The notes under the pieces were generated by a model that was not told where the DNA came from, did not search any database, and worked only from the letters and a program-made list of their open reading frames with translations. This document shows positions 44,004-51,981 of a stretch of 64,000 bases of DNA, in pieces; position 1 is the stretch's first letter, and each line of letters starts with the position of its first letter. The translations under genes and the position numbers were made by a program. Origin of the DNA: Amycolatopsis sp. EV170708-02-1. Lineage in GTDB: Bacteria; Actinomycetota; Actinomycetes; Mycobacteriales; Pseudonocardiaceae. The stretch is taken from contig NZ_CP092497.1 in assembly GCF_022479115.1 (NCBI RefSeq), forward strand, positions 7,192,001 to 7,256,000, given 5' to 3'.

Positions 44004-44897
44004 CTAAAGGGACGCGGTGAGACCACGGGCACGCAGGACCGAACGTTCCAGCGGACGGAACACCAGCAGTTCGATGCCGACGCCGACCAGCAGGATCAGG
44101 AAGATCGCCGAGATCACGCCTTCCATGCTGTTGAACGACGAGCCCTCGTTGAGGTACGCGCCGAGCCCCTTGCCCAGCGCCGGGGACAGCGCGATCAGCT
44201 CGGCGGCCATCAGCGAACGCCACGAGAACGCCCAGCCCTGCTTGAGCCCGGCCAGGAAACCCGGCAACGCGGCGGGCAGCAGGATGTGCCGGGCCGACGA
44301 GAGCCGGTTCGCGCCCATCACCTGGCCGACACGCGGCAGGATCGGCGGGATCTGGTCGATGCCCGAGACGAGACCGTTCGCGATGGAAGGCACCGAACCC
44401 AGCAACACCACGAAGTAGATCGAGGCGTCGTTCAGCCCGAACCACAGGATCGCCGCCGGCACCCACGCCACCGACGGAAGGCTTTGCAGCCCGGTCAGGA
44501 ACGGCCCGACCGCGGCGCGCACGATGCGGACCTTCGCCACCAGCAGGCCGAGCGGGGTTCCGATGACCACGCCGATCAGGAAGCCCAGCGCGGCCCGGTG
44601 CACCGACGTCCAGACGAATTCGAAGATCTCGCCGTCGACGGTGATGCCGACGAGTTCGTCCCACACCGTGAGCGGCGCGGGCAGCATCGACTCCGGCCAG
44701 AACGCGGCGGCCCACAGCGCCTGCCACAGCGCGACCAGCAGCGCCAGGAAGACCACCGGCGGCACGAAGCCGCGCAGGAACCGCTTCCCCCGGCTTTCCC
44801 GGCGTTCCCCGGTCGGGGTGTCGAGTGAGTCGAGCCCCGCGCCGACGGCCTCGTCGGCGTCTTCCGCCGCGGTTTCGGGGCGGTCAAGCCGCGGCAT
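44004..44897 (-). CDS. ABC importer permease, SsuC/TauC type
   Basis: A 297-residue inner-membrane protein with about six TM helices after an acidic cytoplasmic N-terminus. The EAA loop typical of BPD permeases is seen as ANRLSSARHILLPAALPGFL (about residues 200-219). It belongs to the aliphatic sulfonate/nitrate/taurine family. Its start lies 14 bases inside the end of the ATPase gene, and it is the last gene of a binding protein, ATPase, permease operon. Confidence 0.9.
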   Translation of the reverse strand: MPRLDRPETAAEDADEAVGAGLDSLDTPTGERRESRGKRFLRGFVPPVVFLALLVALWQALWAAAFWPESMLPAPLTVWDELVGITVDGEIFEFVWTSVHRAALGFLIGVVIGTPLGLLVAKVRIVRAAVGPFLTGLQSLPSVAWVPAAILWFGLNDASIYFVVLLGSVPSIANGLVSGIDQIPPILPRVGQVMGANRLSSARHILLPAALPGFLAGLKQGWAFSWRSLMAAELIALSPALGKGLGAYLNEGSSFNSMEGVISAIFLILLVGVGIELLVFRPLERSVLRARGLTASL

Positions 44898-45666
44898 GGG
44901 TACTGATCACCTCCCGGAGGTGACCGGTGATCTCCAAGGTGAGCTCTTCGGCGTCGGAGGTCTGGACGTCGCGCCATTCCCGCACGACGCGGCCCGGCCG
45001 CGACGAAAGCAGCACGACCCGCTGGCCCAGCCGGACGGCCTCGCGGACGTCGTGGGTCACGAACAGCACGGAGGTGCCGGTGCTGCGGTAGACGCGCAGC
45101 AGCTCACCCTGCAGGACGTCGCGGGTGATGGCGTCGAGTGCGGCGAACGGCTCGTCCATCAGCAGCAGCGCCTGCTCCGTGTCACCGCCGACGCGCAGGG
45201 TCGCGGCCAGCGCCCTGGCGAGCGCGACGCGCTGCCGCATCCCGCCGGACAGCTCGTGCGGCCGCTTGTCGCCCGCGCCGCCGAGACGGACGAGTTCGAG
45301 CAGTTCGGCCGCCTTCTCGCGGCGCTCGGCCCGGCCGAAACCGGCGAGCCGCAGCGGCAGTTCCACGTTGCGGGCCGCGGTCAGCCACGGCATCAGCGCG
45401 GCCTCCTGGAACATGACCGCGGGCCGGGAGGTCTCGAGCGTGATCGAGCCCGCCGTCGGCCGGTCGAGCCCGGCGACCAGGTTCAGCAGCGTGCTCTTGC
45501 CACAACCGGAGGCGCCGAGAAGGCAGACGAACTCGCCGGGCGCGACCGTCAGGTCCACCCCGTCGAGGGCCACGACGGCGCGGCCGGTCGGCCCGAACGC
45601 CTTCCGCACCCCGTCGAGCCGCACGGCGACATCGGTGGACAGGCCGGGCTCCAAGGTGGTCGTCAT
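44884..45666 (-). CDS. ABC importer ATPase, SsuB/TauB type
   Basis: A 260-residue ATPase with Walker A GASGCGKST (about residues 51-59), Q-loop AVMFQEAALMPWL, signature LSGGMRQRVALARA (about 141) and Walker B LLLMDEPFAALD. Sequence style is that of sulfonate/nitrate/taurine importers. ATG 45666 is chosen by homology (MTTTLEPGLSTDV) and lies 17 bases after the stop of the binding protein gene; longer frames upstream are artefacts. Confidence 0.92.
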   Translation of the reverse strand: MTTTLEPGLSTDVAVRLDGVRKAFGPTGRAVVALDGVDLTVAPGEFVCLLGASGCGKSTLLNLVAGLDRPTAGSITLETSRPAVMFQEAALMPWLTAARNVELPLRLAGFGRAERREKAAELLELVRLGGAGDKRPHELSGGMRQRVALARALAATLRVGGDTEQALLLMDEPFAALDAITRDVLQGELLRVYRSTGTSVLFVTHDVREAVRLGQRVVLLSSRPGRVVREWRDVQTSDAEELTLEITGHLREVISTHAAA

Positions 45667-45683
45667 TCGCTGATCCCCTCCGG

Positions 45684-46742
45684 TCACTTCGTCAGCCCGG
45701 GCGCGTTCACGCCGGGCTTGCCCTGCTCGGAGAGCACGGCGTTGAGCGGGCCGAAATCGGCGAACCCCTTGAGGTCCACCGCGGACTTCACCACGCCCGC
45801 GGTCACCGAGTCCTGCGCGAGCTGGGTGAAGGTCGACGCCACCGGATCGATGCCGAGTTCGATGCCGGAGAACGCGCGGTCGAGAACGGCCTCGCTCAGT
45901 GTGCTGCCCGCGAGCGCCTTGAGTTCTCCGTTGACCACCTTCTTCGCCTCGGCGGGGTTGGTCTTCGCCCACTCGATCGCGGCGAGTTCACCCTTGAGGA
46001 TGGCGGTGACGGTCTCCGGGTGCTGCTGCAGGAACTCGCTGCGGACGATCACGACCGTGGTCGGGAACTTGCCCTCCGGCCACAGGTTCTTCTCGTCCAG
46101 CAGGACCTTCGCGCCCGCGTCCAGCACGAGCCGCGAGGACCACGGCTCGGGCAGCCAGCCGCCGTCGAGTTCGCCCTTCTTGAAGGCGTCGAACGTCTTC
46201 GGGTTGTCGAGGTTCGTGACCTTGACGTCCGCCAGCTTCTTCTCGGCGACGAACTTCTTGAGCGCGACGTCCTGGGTGTTCGCCAGCGACGGGGTCGCGA
46301 TGTTCTTGCCGCTGAGCTGCTCGGGCGTGGTGATCTCGGGCTTCACCACCAGCTGCGCGCCGCCGGTGACGGCGCCGGAGACGAGCTGGATGGCGCCCTT
46401 GGACTTGGTGAAGGCGTTGATCGCGGGCCCTGAGCCGATGAAGGCGATGTCGAGCGAATTGCCGAGCAGCGCGTTGACCTCTTCGGGACCGGCGTTGAAC
46501 GTCTGCGTGGTGAGCTTCGTCGAGCCGAGTTCCTTGGCGAAGAAGCCGTTCTTGGCGCCGATCAGCGCGGGCGCGTGCGTCACGTTGGGGAAGTACCCGA
46601 CGCGCACCTCGGCCGCGGCGCCCTGGCTCTTCTGTTCCACCTCGGTGCCCCGATCGGCACGCGAACACCCCGCGATCCCGCCGGCCAAGGTCAAGGCGGC
46701 GAAGGCCGCGGCCAGCAAGCGGGCTCTGTGGTGGGTGCGCAC
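45684..46742 (-). CDS. Sulfonate/nitrate/taurine-type binding lipoprotein
   Basis: A 352-residue solute-binding lipoprotein (signal VRTHHRARLLAAAFAALTLA, lipobox IAGC, Cys26) of the SsuA/TauA/NrtA family, with VRVGYFPNVTHAPALIGAKN at the mature N-terminus. It delivers a small sulfur or nitrogen anion or sulfonate to the permease encoded downstream. GTG 46742 gives a normal-length signal peptide; an ATG 57 bases upstream would make an unusually long Arg/His-rich N-region. The substrate is not decided by sequence alone. Confidence 0.88.
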   Translation of the reverse strand: MRTHHRARLLAAAFAALTLAGGIAGCSRADRGTEVEQKSQGAAAEVRVGYFPNVTHAPALIGAKNGFFAKELGSTKLTTQTFNAGPEEVNALLGNSLDIAFIGSGPAINAFTKSKGAIQLVSGAVTGGAQLVVKPEITTPEQLSGKNIATPSLANTQDVALKKFVAEKKLADVKVTNLDNPKTFDAFKKGELDGGWLPEPWSSRLVLDAGAKVLLDEKNLWPEGKFPTTVVIVRSEFLQQHPETVTAILKGELAAIEWAKTNPAEAKKVVNGELKALAGSTLSEAVLDRAFSGIELGIDPVASTFTQLAQDSVTAGVVKSAVDLKGFADFGPLNAVLSEQGKPGVNAPGLTK

Positions 46743-46854
46743 GGGAGGTCGCCTTTCGGAGGGTACGACTCGGCTCGGGTGATGGCGCGAGAGTCGCATG
46801 TCCACCCACATGCCTGCATCGCCATCCGAATGACGGGAAAGATGCTGAGAAAGC

Positions 46855-46880
46855 TTGACACCTGACGGAACAGCTGTTCC
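46855..46880. promoter_or_regulatory. TTGACA and GGAACAGCTGTTCC palindrome
   Basis: In the divergent region between the binding-protein gene and the NarL-type kinase, a consensus TTGACA (46855-46860, plus strand) is followed by a perfect 14-bp palindrome GGAACAGCTGTTCC (46867-46880). The palindrome resembles a LexA box (GAACN4GTTC) but lacks the outer C/G. A repressor site for one or both genes is likely; which protein binds is unknown. Confidence 0.45.
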
Positions 46881-46931
46881 ACATACCAGGACCGGTGTAA
46901 CGGTTCGGGCCGAACGGACGAATCACGCTTA

Positions 46932-48479
46932 GTGGTGACGCACCCTCGGACCGTCGCGATGGCGGGCGTGCTGGCCGCCGGGATCGGCATGGGCGTCGTC
47001 GCGACGACCCTCAAGATCGCCGACGGCGGGCACACCGTGCTCGACACCACCCTGTCGTCCGCGACGGGGTTCCTCTTCCTCCTCGCCGGCGCCGTCGCGC
47101 ACGTCCGCCGCGCCTCGAACCCCATCGGCCTGCTCATCGCCCTGGTCGGGCTCGCGTTGTTCACCGAGGATCTCCAATTCGCCGACGAGCCGCTCACCCA
47201 CACCGCCGGCTTGGCGCTGGCGGCCGCGTCCAGCCCGGTGATCGCGCATCTCGTGCTCGCCTTCCCCCGCGGAAGGCTCCGATCGCGCGGGGAGCGGGTG
47301 CTCGCGATCTCCGCGTACGCCGTGGTCTTCGGGTCGGCCGTCCTCGGCCTGCTGGTCAACGACGATCCGCGGAACCTCGCCGCGGTCGCCGCCTCACCGG
47401 AGGCCGAGCACCTGGTCAAACGGCTGCTGGAGCTCGTCGGCGCGCTGATCGGCGGCGGGATCGTGGTGGTGCTGCTCTACCGCTGGCTCACCGGGCGGCT
47501 CCCGCAGCGGCGGCTGCTCTCCCCCGTCCTCGCGATCGCCGTGGTCGGCGCGGTGAGCACCACGATCGGCAGCGCGCTCGGCTCCGGGCATCCGTTGTCC
47601 GAACCGCTGCTGGACGTCTACCGGATCTCGTTCTGCCTGTGGCCGCTGACCTTCCTGATCGGGGTGCTGCGGGCGCGGGTCGGCAACGCGGAGATGATCC
47701 GGCTCCTGCTGGAACGCGACGGCTCCGGGCTGGCGGCGCTCGTGCAGGACGACGAGGTGTGGAAGGACAGCCGGTCGATCGACGCGCTCAACGCCGCGGC
47801 CGGGCTGGTACTGGACAACCAGCGGCTGGCCGCGGAACTGGAGGAGCGGCTCGTCGAGGTCCAGGCCTCCCGCGCCCGTATCGTCGCCGCCGCCGACGAC
47901 GAGCGGCGGCGGGTCGAGCGGGACTTGCACGATGGCGCGCAGCAACGCCTGGTCAGTGTCGTACTGCTGCTGCGGATGGCGGAACGGCGGCTCGGGGACG
48001 ACCTCACCCCCGCCGTCTCGACCCTGCTGAGGAGCACGATCGACGAACTGCAGGCCACCGTCACCGAACTGCGCGAACTCGCGCGCGGGCTGCGGCCGCC
48101 GATCCTCACCGAGGCCGGGCTGATCCCCGCCGTCCGGTCGCTGCTGGACCGGGTCCCGATCGCCGTCGAGCTCGCGGGGGCGGACGTGCCGCGGCTCAGC
48201 GGCGCGGTCGAGGCGACGGCGTACTTCGTCGTCTCCGAAGCGGTCACCAACGCCTTGAAACACGCGCGGGCCGAGCAGGTCCGGGTGTGCATCCGCGTCG
48301 AAGAGGACGGCCTGCGGGTGGACGTCCACGACGACGGCACCGGCACGGCCGACATCGGCGGCGGTTCCGGGCTGCACGGCCTTCGCGACCGGGTCCGCGC
48401 GCTCGGCGGCGAGCTGACCGTCGCGAGCGAACCCGGCTCGGGCACCACGGTTTCGGCCGTCATCCCGCTGGACGGCTAG
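46932..48479 (+). CDS. NarL-type sensor histidine kinase, orphan
   Basis: A 515-residue kinase with about seven or eight TM helices in its N-terminal 250 residues. A dimerisation and HisKA_3 region follows with ERDLHDGAQQRLVSVVLLL (phospho-His about 337), and a HATPase domain (SEAVTNALKHA N-box, about 436; GGGSGLHGLRDRV G-box). The membrane part probably senses membrane state or a hydrophobic ligand. Partner regulators of this class are LuxR-type, but none is adjacent: folP2 follows on the other strand. The GTG start codon at 46932 is followed by a second GTG. Confidence 0.9.
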   Translation: MVTHPRTVAMAGVLAAGIGMGVVATTLKIADGGHTVLDTTLSSATGFLFLLAGAVAHVRRASNPIGLLIALVGLALFTEDLQFADEPLTHTAGLALAAASSPVIAHLVLAFPRGRLRSRGERVLAISAYAVVFGSAVLGLLVNDDPRNLAAVAASPEAEHLVKRLLELVGALIGGGIVVVLLYRWLTGRLPQRRLLSPVLAIAVVGAVSTTIGSALGSGHPLSEPLLDVYRISFCLWPLTFLIGVLRARVGNAEMIRLLLERDGSGLAALVQDDEVWKDSRSIDALNAAAGLVLDNQRLAAELEERLVEVQASRARIVAAADDERRRVERDLHDGAQQRLVSVVLLLRMAERRLGDDLTPAVSTLLRSTIDELQATVTELRELARGLRPPILTEAGLIPAVRSLLDRVPIAVELAGADVPRLSGAVEATAYFVVSEAVTNALKHARAEQVRVCIRVEEDGLRVDVHDDGTGTADIGGGSGLHGLRDRVRALGGELTVASEPGSGTTVSAVIPLDG

Positions 48480-48516
48480 GCACCTGCCCGGTGTCCGCGG
48501 CGCACGAACAGCGCCG

Positions 48517-49383
48517 CTAGGCCAGCCCGCGGATCGCGCGCGCGGGCGGCCGTACCCCCTGGATCGACGCGACCATCTCCAGCACCTGCCGGGTGCGCCG
48601 CACTTCGTGTACCCGGAACACCTTCGCGCCTTCGGCCACCGCCCAGGCGGTCGCGGCGAGGGTGCCGTCGACCCGCTCCGCGAGCTCCACGCCGAGCGTC
48701 TCCCCGACGAAGTCCTTATTGGACAGTGCCATCAGCACCGGCCAGCCGGTGTCCGCCAGCTCCCGCGCGTGCCGCAGGAGCGCCAGGCTGTGCCACGTGT
48801 TCTTGCCGAAGTCGTGCGTCGGGTCGATCAGCACTCCTTCACGCGGGACGCCGAGCGCCACGACGGCTTCGGCGTGGGCCGTCGTCTCCGCGACGACGTC
48901 CGCGACGATGTCCGGGTAGCGCACCCGGAACGGGCGCGTGCGCGGGACGGCGTTCCCGGTGTGCGAGCAGACGTAGCCGGTGCCGAACTCGGCGGCGACC
49001 TCGGCCAGTTTCGGATCGGCTCCCGCCCAGGTGTCGTTGATCAGGTCCGCGCCTGCCTCCGCGGCGCGCCTGCCCACCTCGTGGCGCCAGGTGTCGACGC
49101 TGATCACCAGGTCGGGGTGCAGTTCGCGGATCCGCTCGACGAACGGGACCACCCGTCGGATCTCTTCCTCGACGTCGACGTCCGCGCCGGGGCCCGCCTT
49201 GACCCCGCCGATGTCCACGATGTCGGCACCCTCCTCGACCGCCCTGGCGACGGCGGCGAGCGCGTCCGGATCCGAGAAGGTCGCGCCCTTGTCGTAGAAC
49301 GAATCGGGGGTCCGGTTGACGATCGCCATGACCAGGGCGCGGTCCCGGGCGACGTGGCGCCCGCGGAAGGTCAGCTCGTTCAC
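48517..49383 (-). CDS. folP2: FolP2-type dihydropteroate synthase paralogue
   Basis: A 288-residue TIM-barrel protein of the dihydropteroate synthase family, closest in feel to mycobacterial FolP2 (MAIVNRTPDSFYDKGATFSD, DIGGVKAGPG, ISVDTWR, INDTWAGADP, VLIDPTHDFGKNT, ending SIQGVRPPARAIRGLA). From general knowledge FolP2 proteins are not interchangeable with the sulfonamide-sensitive FolP1, and their true reaction is less certain. No other folate genes are nearby. Start ATG 49383. Confidence 0.9.
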   Translation of the reverse strand: MNELTFRGRHVARDRALVMAIVNRTPDSFYDKGATFSDPDALAAVARAVEEGADIVDIGGVKAGPGADVDVEEEIRRVVPFVERIRELHPDLVISVDTWRHEVGRRAAEAGADLINDTWAGADPKLAEVAAEFGTGYVCSHTGNAVPRTRPFRVRYPDIVADVVAETTAHAEAVVALGVPREGVLIDPTHDFGKNTWHSLALLRHARELADTGWPVLMALSNKDFVGETLGVELAERVDGTLAATAWAVAEGAKVFRVHEVRRTRQVLEMVASIQGVRPPARAIRGLA

Positions 49384-49477
49384 GCACCGATCCTAGGCGA
49401 GCGGGCGCCCAAGGAAGGGGAATGCCGCCCAGCGGGACCGTCCCGGCGACCGGGAGCGCCCATTCGAGTGGCGTATC

Positions 49478-49513
49478 TGATATATGACGTAAGAGATCGG
49501 ATCTCTCTTGACT
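49478..49513 (+). promoter_or_regulatory. Putative promoter/operator of GH105 gene
   Basis: A near-palindrome TGATATATGA (49478-49487) of the kind bound by FadR-subfamily GntR regulators is followed by AGAGATC-G-GATCTCT (49492-49506), a perfect 7-bp-arm dyad. A TTGACT -35-like hexamer follows at 49508-49513. The AT-rich stretch stands out from its surroundings. It probably controls the secreted uronyl hydrolase gene at 49623. Confidence 0.5.
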
Positions 49514-49622
49514 CGCCGCCGAACACGCGGGTAGACGTTGTTCAGCCGGGATGGCGACGGACGGCGGATCGGCATCCCGGCCACTCATTCCCCCGGTTTC
49601 CCCGGCGCAGGAAGGACCTCGA

Positions 49623-50782
49623 ATGGCACCGGATCCTCTTCGCGCGGCACGGCTTTCCCGGCGCACCGTACTGGCGGGAACCGCGGGCGCCCTCGGCGCG
49701 CTCACCCTGCCCGGCGTGGCGGCCGCGGCCCCGGTGGACTGGTCCAGGGCGGTCGTCGACTCGACGATGAAGCGCCACACCCCGGCCACTCTCGGCGGCT
49801 GGGGCTACACCCGCGGCCTCTACCTCTACGGCCAGTACCTCGTGTACCGGCGCACCGGCGAGAAGTCCTACCTCGACTACATCCTCGCCTGGTACGACCG
49901 CTTCGTCACCGACAGCGGGATTTCCAACGGGTTCACCAACCTGGACGCCATGCGCTCCGGGCAGATGTTCCCCTTGCTGTACACCGAAACCGGGCAGGCG
50001 AAGTACAAGACCGCGGCGGAGCAGCTGCGCGGCCGCTTCCCGTCCTATCCCCGGACGTCCGACGGCGGGATGTTCCACGCCACGAGCCGGGTCGGGCAGC
50101 TGTGGGCGGACGGCGTGTACATGGCGCAGCCGTTCCTCGCCCTGTACGGCAAGACCTTCGGCGACGCCGGCTACTGCTACGACGAAGCCGCGAAGAACGT
50201 CAGCGTCTACTTCGACCACCTCAAGGAACCCGCCAAGGGGCTGCTCTACCACGCCTACGACGAAGACGGCTCGGAACCGTGGGCTTCGGGCACCGGACGG
50301 CATTCGAAGTACCACTGGGGCCGGGCCATCGGCTGGCTGGGGATGACGGCGATCGACCTCCTCGAAATCCTCCCCGCGACCATCCGCGACGACGTCGTCT
50401 CGTGGACGTCGTCAAATTCCTCGCGGCCGGCTACACGCGCTGGCAGGACCGCGCTTCGGGCCGCTGGTTCCAGGTCGTCGACCGGGGTGGCGACAAGGAC
50501 AACTGGCTGGAGACGTCGGCTTCGGCGATGTACACCTTCCTGCTCTCCCGCGCGGTGCAGCGTGGCTACGTCGGCCCGGAGTACGGGCCGGTGGCCGCGA
50601 AGGGCTACCGCGGCGTCCTTTCCCAGGTTTCGACCGGTTCCGACGGATTGACCGATATCGCGAACATTTCCGAAGGCACCAACGTCGGCGACACGGCGTA
50701 TTACTACGCGCGAAAACGCAACACCAACGATTTCCACGGTCTCGGCGCGTTCCTCATCATGAATGAGCAACTCGCCCGCTGA
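49623..50782 (+). pseudogene. Secreted GH105 unsaturated uronyl hydrolase, frameshifted
   Basis: The reading frame from ATG 49623 (ribosome site AAGGACC) encodes a Tat-type signal (LSRRTVLAG...) and a six-hairpin barrel of the YteR/RhiN (GH105) type, with HWGRAIGWLGMTAIDLLEIL typical of the family. At about 50400 the frame is lost: VV (to 50399) and VDVVKFLAAGYTRW (from 50402, other frame) join if one base is added. The second part continues normally to the stop at 50782, giving a 386-residue protein. The intact enzyme would cut unsaturated galacturonyl residues from rhamnogalacturonan fragments. Either true decay or a one-base sequence error. Confidence 0.8.
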
Positions 50783-50796
50783 GGTCGCCGCACCGG

Positions 50797-50843
50797 CCGA
50801 AGGGCGCCTTCCCCGCTTCCGACCTGGGGAAAGCGCCTTTCGG
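50797..50843. terminator. Degenerate inverted repeat, terminator
   Basis: CCGAAGGGCGCCTTCCCC pairs with GGGGAAAGCGCCTTTCGG with one or two mismatches, followed by TCGTTTT. It is a degenerate relative of the 25459/36587 repeat family and follows the GH105 gene. Confidence 0.7.
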
Positions 50844-50927
50844 TCGTTTTCGTGGGCGGGTGCCGGGTATTGACCGGAGGCGCTAACATCGCGTGCTGCG
50901 ACGCCCACTCCCAGGAGGGACGACCGG

Positions 50928-51932
50928 ATGCGCGAGACGCCGCCCCCGGCTTCTTATACCCGGCTCGAACTCGGTGACACCAGCACGATCCCGGTCGGTG
51001 TGACGGTTTCCCCGCACATCTCACTGGTTTCGATGCTCGTCGAGGTCGTCGGCGGGTACGACCGCGGCCTGCCCGCCGCCTGGCGCCGTCAGGTGGGCTC
51101 GGCGATCCCCGAGCAGGGGTACCGCGCGGCGGGCGCGCTCGCCCGCCGCGGCACCTCCGTGCAGCCGGACTTCATCGTCCCGATCAGCCCCGGCGAGGAC
51201 TCTTCCGCCGCCGCGCAGGCGGAGATGCTGCGCGAACTGCCGGAAGCCGACGTACTGAAAGGCCTGGAAGAGGTCTTCGGCGACCGGTTGCCCGCACAGT
51301 GGCGGCAGGCCGCCGACCATCCGAGACGCTGGGTCGCCTCGCTCGCGGACGCCTTCACCGCGACCAGGCTGGCGACCGAGAATCTCTGGACCAAGGCCCG
51401 TCCCCTGCTCGACCGCGAGATCGAACGGATCGGCGTCGCCTCCGTCCGCGGCGGGACGGACGCGGTGCTCGGCCTGCTGCGGCCCCATTTCCGGTTCAGC
51501 AACGGGTGTCTCCTGCTGCCCGACGCCGAACCGGCGAAGTACACCACCCGCGGCCGCAAGCTGATCCTCGTCCCGATGCTCGCGGGCAGCCGCTCGGTGG
51601 TGTCCAACTTCGACGAAGAGGACGCCATCTGGATCGGCTACCCGCTGCCGGGGCTCGACGGTCTGCTCGACGGCGGCAAGACCGAACCGGCCCCCGGCGT
51701 CGACGGGCTCGACCTGGTGGTCGGCGCCCACCGCGCGAAACTGTTGCGGCATCTGGGAAAACCCGCCCGGATGGGCGAGATCGCGAATCTGCTGTCCTGC
51801 GCCGCGAGCACCGCGACCTACCACTGCGAACAGCTCGTTTCGGCGGGTTTGATCCAGCGGCACCGCGAGGGCCAGATCGTCCTCGTGGTCCGGACTCCTC
51901 GCGGTGACGCGCTGGTGGACCTGCTGTCCTGA
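50928..51932 (+). CDS. ArsR-like winged-helix regulator
   Basis: A 334-residue protein whose C-terminal 70 residues form an ArsR-type winged helix (LLRHLGKPARMGEIANLLSC, ASTATYHCEQLVSAGLIQRH). The N-terminal 250 residues are an actinobacterial domain (VSPHISLVSMLVEVVGGYDR start, later FSNGCLLLPDA) of unknown function found in similar regulators. No cysteine metal site is evident in the helix. Target unknown; neither neighbour is obviously linked, as it is flanked by repeat elements on both sides. Confidence 0.8.
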   Translation: MRETPPPASYTRLELGDTSTIPVGVTVSPHISLVSMLVEVVGGYDRGLPAAWRRQVGSAIPEQGYRAAGALARRGTSVQPDFIVPISPGEDSSAAAQAEMLRELPEADVLKGLEEVFGDRLPAQWRQAADHPRRWVASLADAFTATRLATENLWTKARPLLDREIERIGVASVRGGTDAVLGLLRPHFRFSNGCLLLPDAEPAKYTTRGRKLILVPMLAGSRSVVSNFDEEDAIWIGYPLPGLDGLLDGGKTEPAPGVDGLDLVVGAHRAKLLRHLGKPARMGEIANLLSCAASTATYHCEQLVSAGLIQRHREGQIVLVVRTPRGDALVDLLS

Positions 51933-51978
51933 CTCGTGAGTGGCAAGGACGGTTAGAACCGTCCTCAACACTCACGAG
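51933..51978. terminator. Inverted repeat, second copy of the 17283 family
   Basis: CTCGTGAGTGGCAAGGACGG... pairs with its near-complement (two mismatches) and is the same element as 17283-17330. It begins at the stop of the regulator gene and lies between it and the convergent phoD gene. Probable bidirectional terminator. Confidence 0.8.
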
Positions 51979-51981
51979 GCC

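Noticed and set aside
46867..46880. Second SOS box (GGAACAGCTGTTCC)
   Set aside because: It keeps GAACN4GTTC but not the outer C/G of the actinobacterial LexA consensus, and neither neighbouring gene is a DNA-damage gene; listed only as an unassigned palindrome.
46743..46931. SAM riboswitch or cysteine leader peptide before the sulfonate-type importer
   Set aside because: No aptamer core was recognisable, and the short frames here lack the RRHVDL-type or poly-Cys leader pattern.
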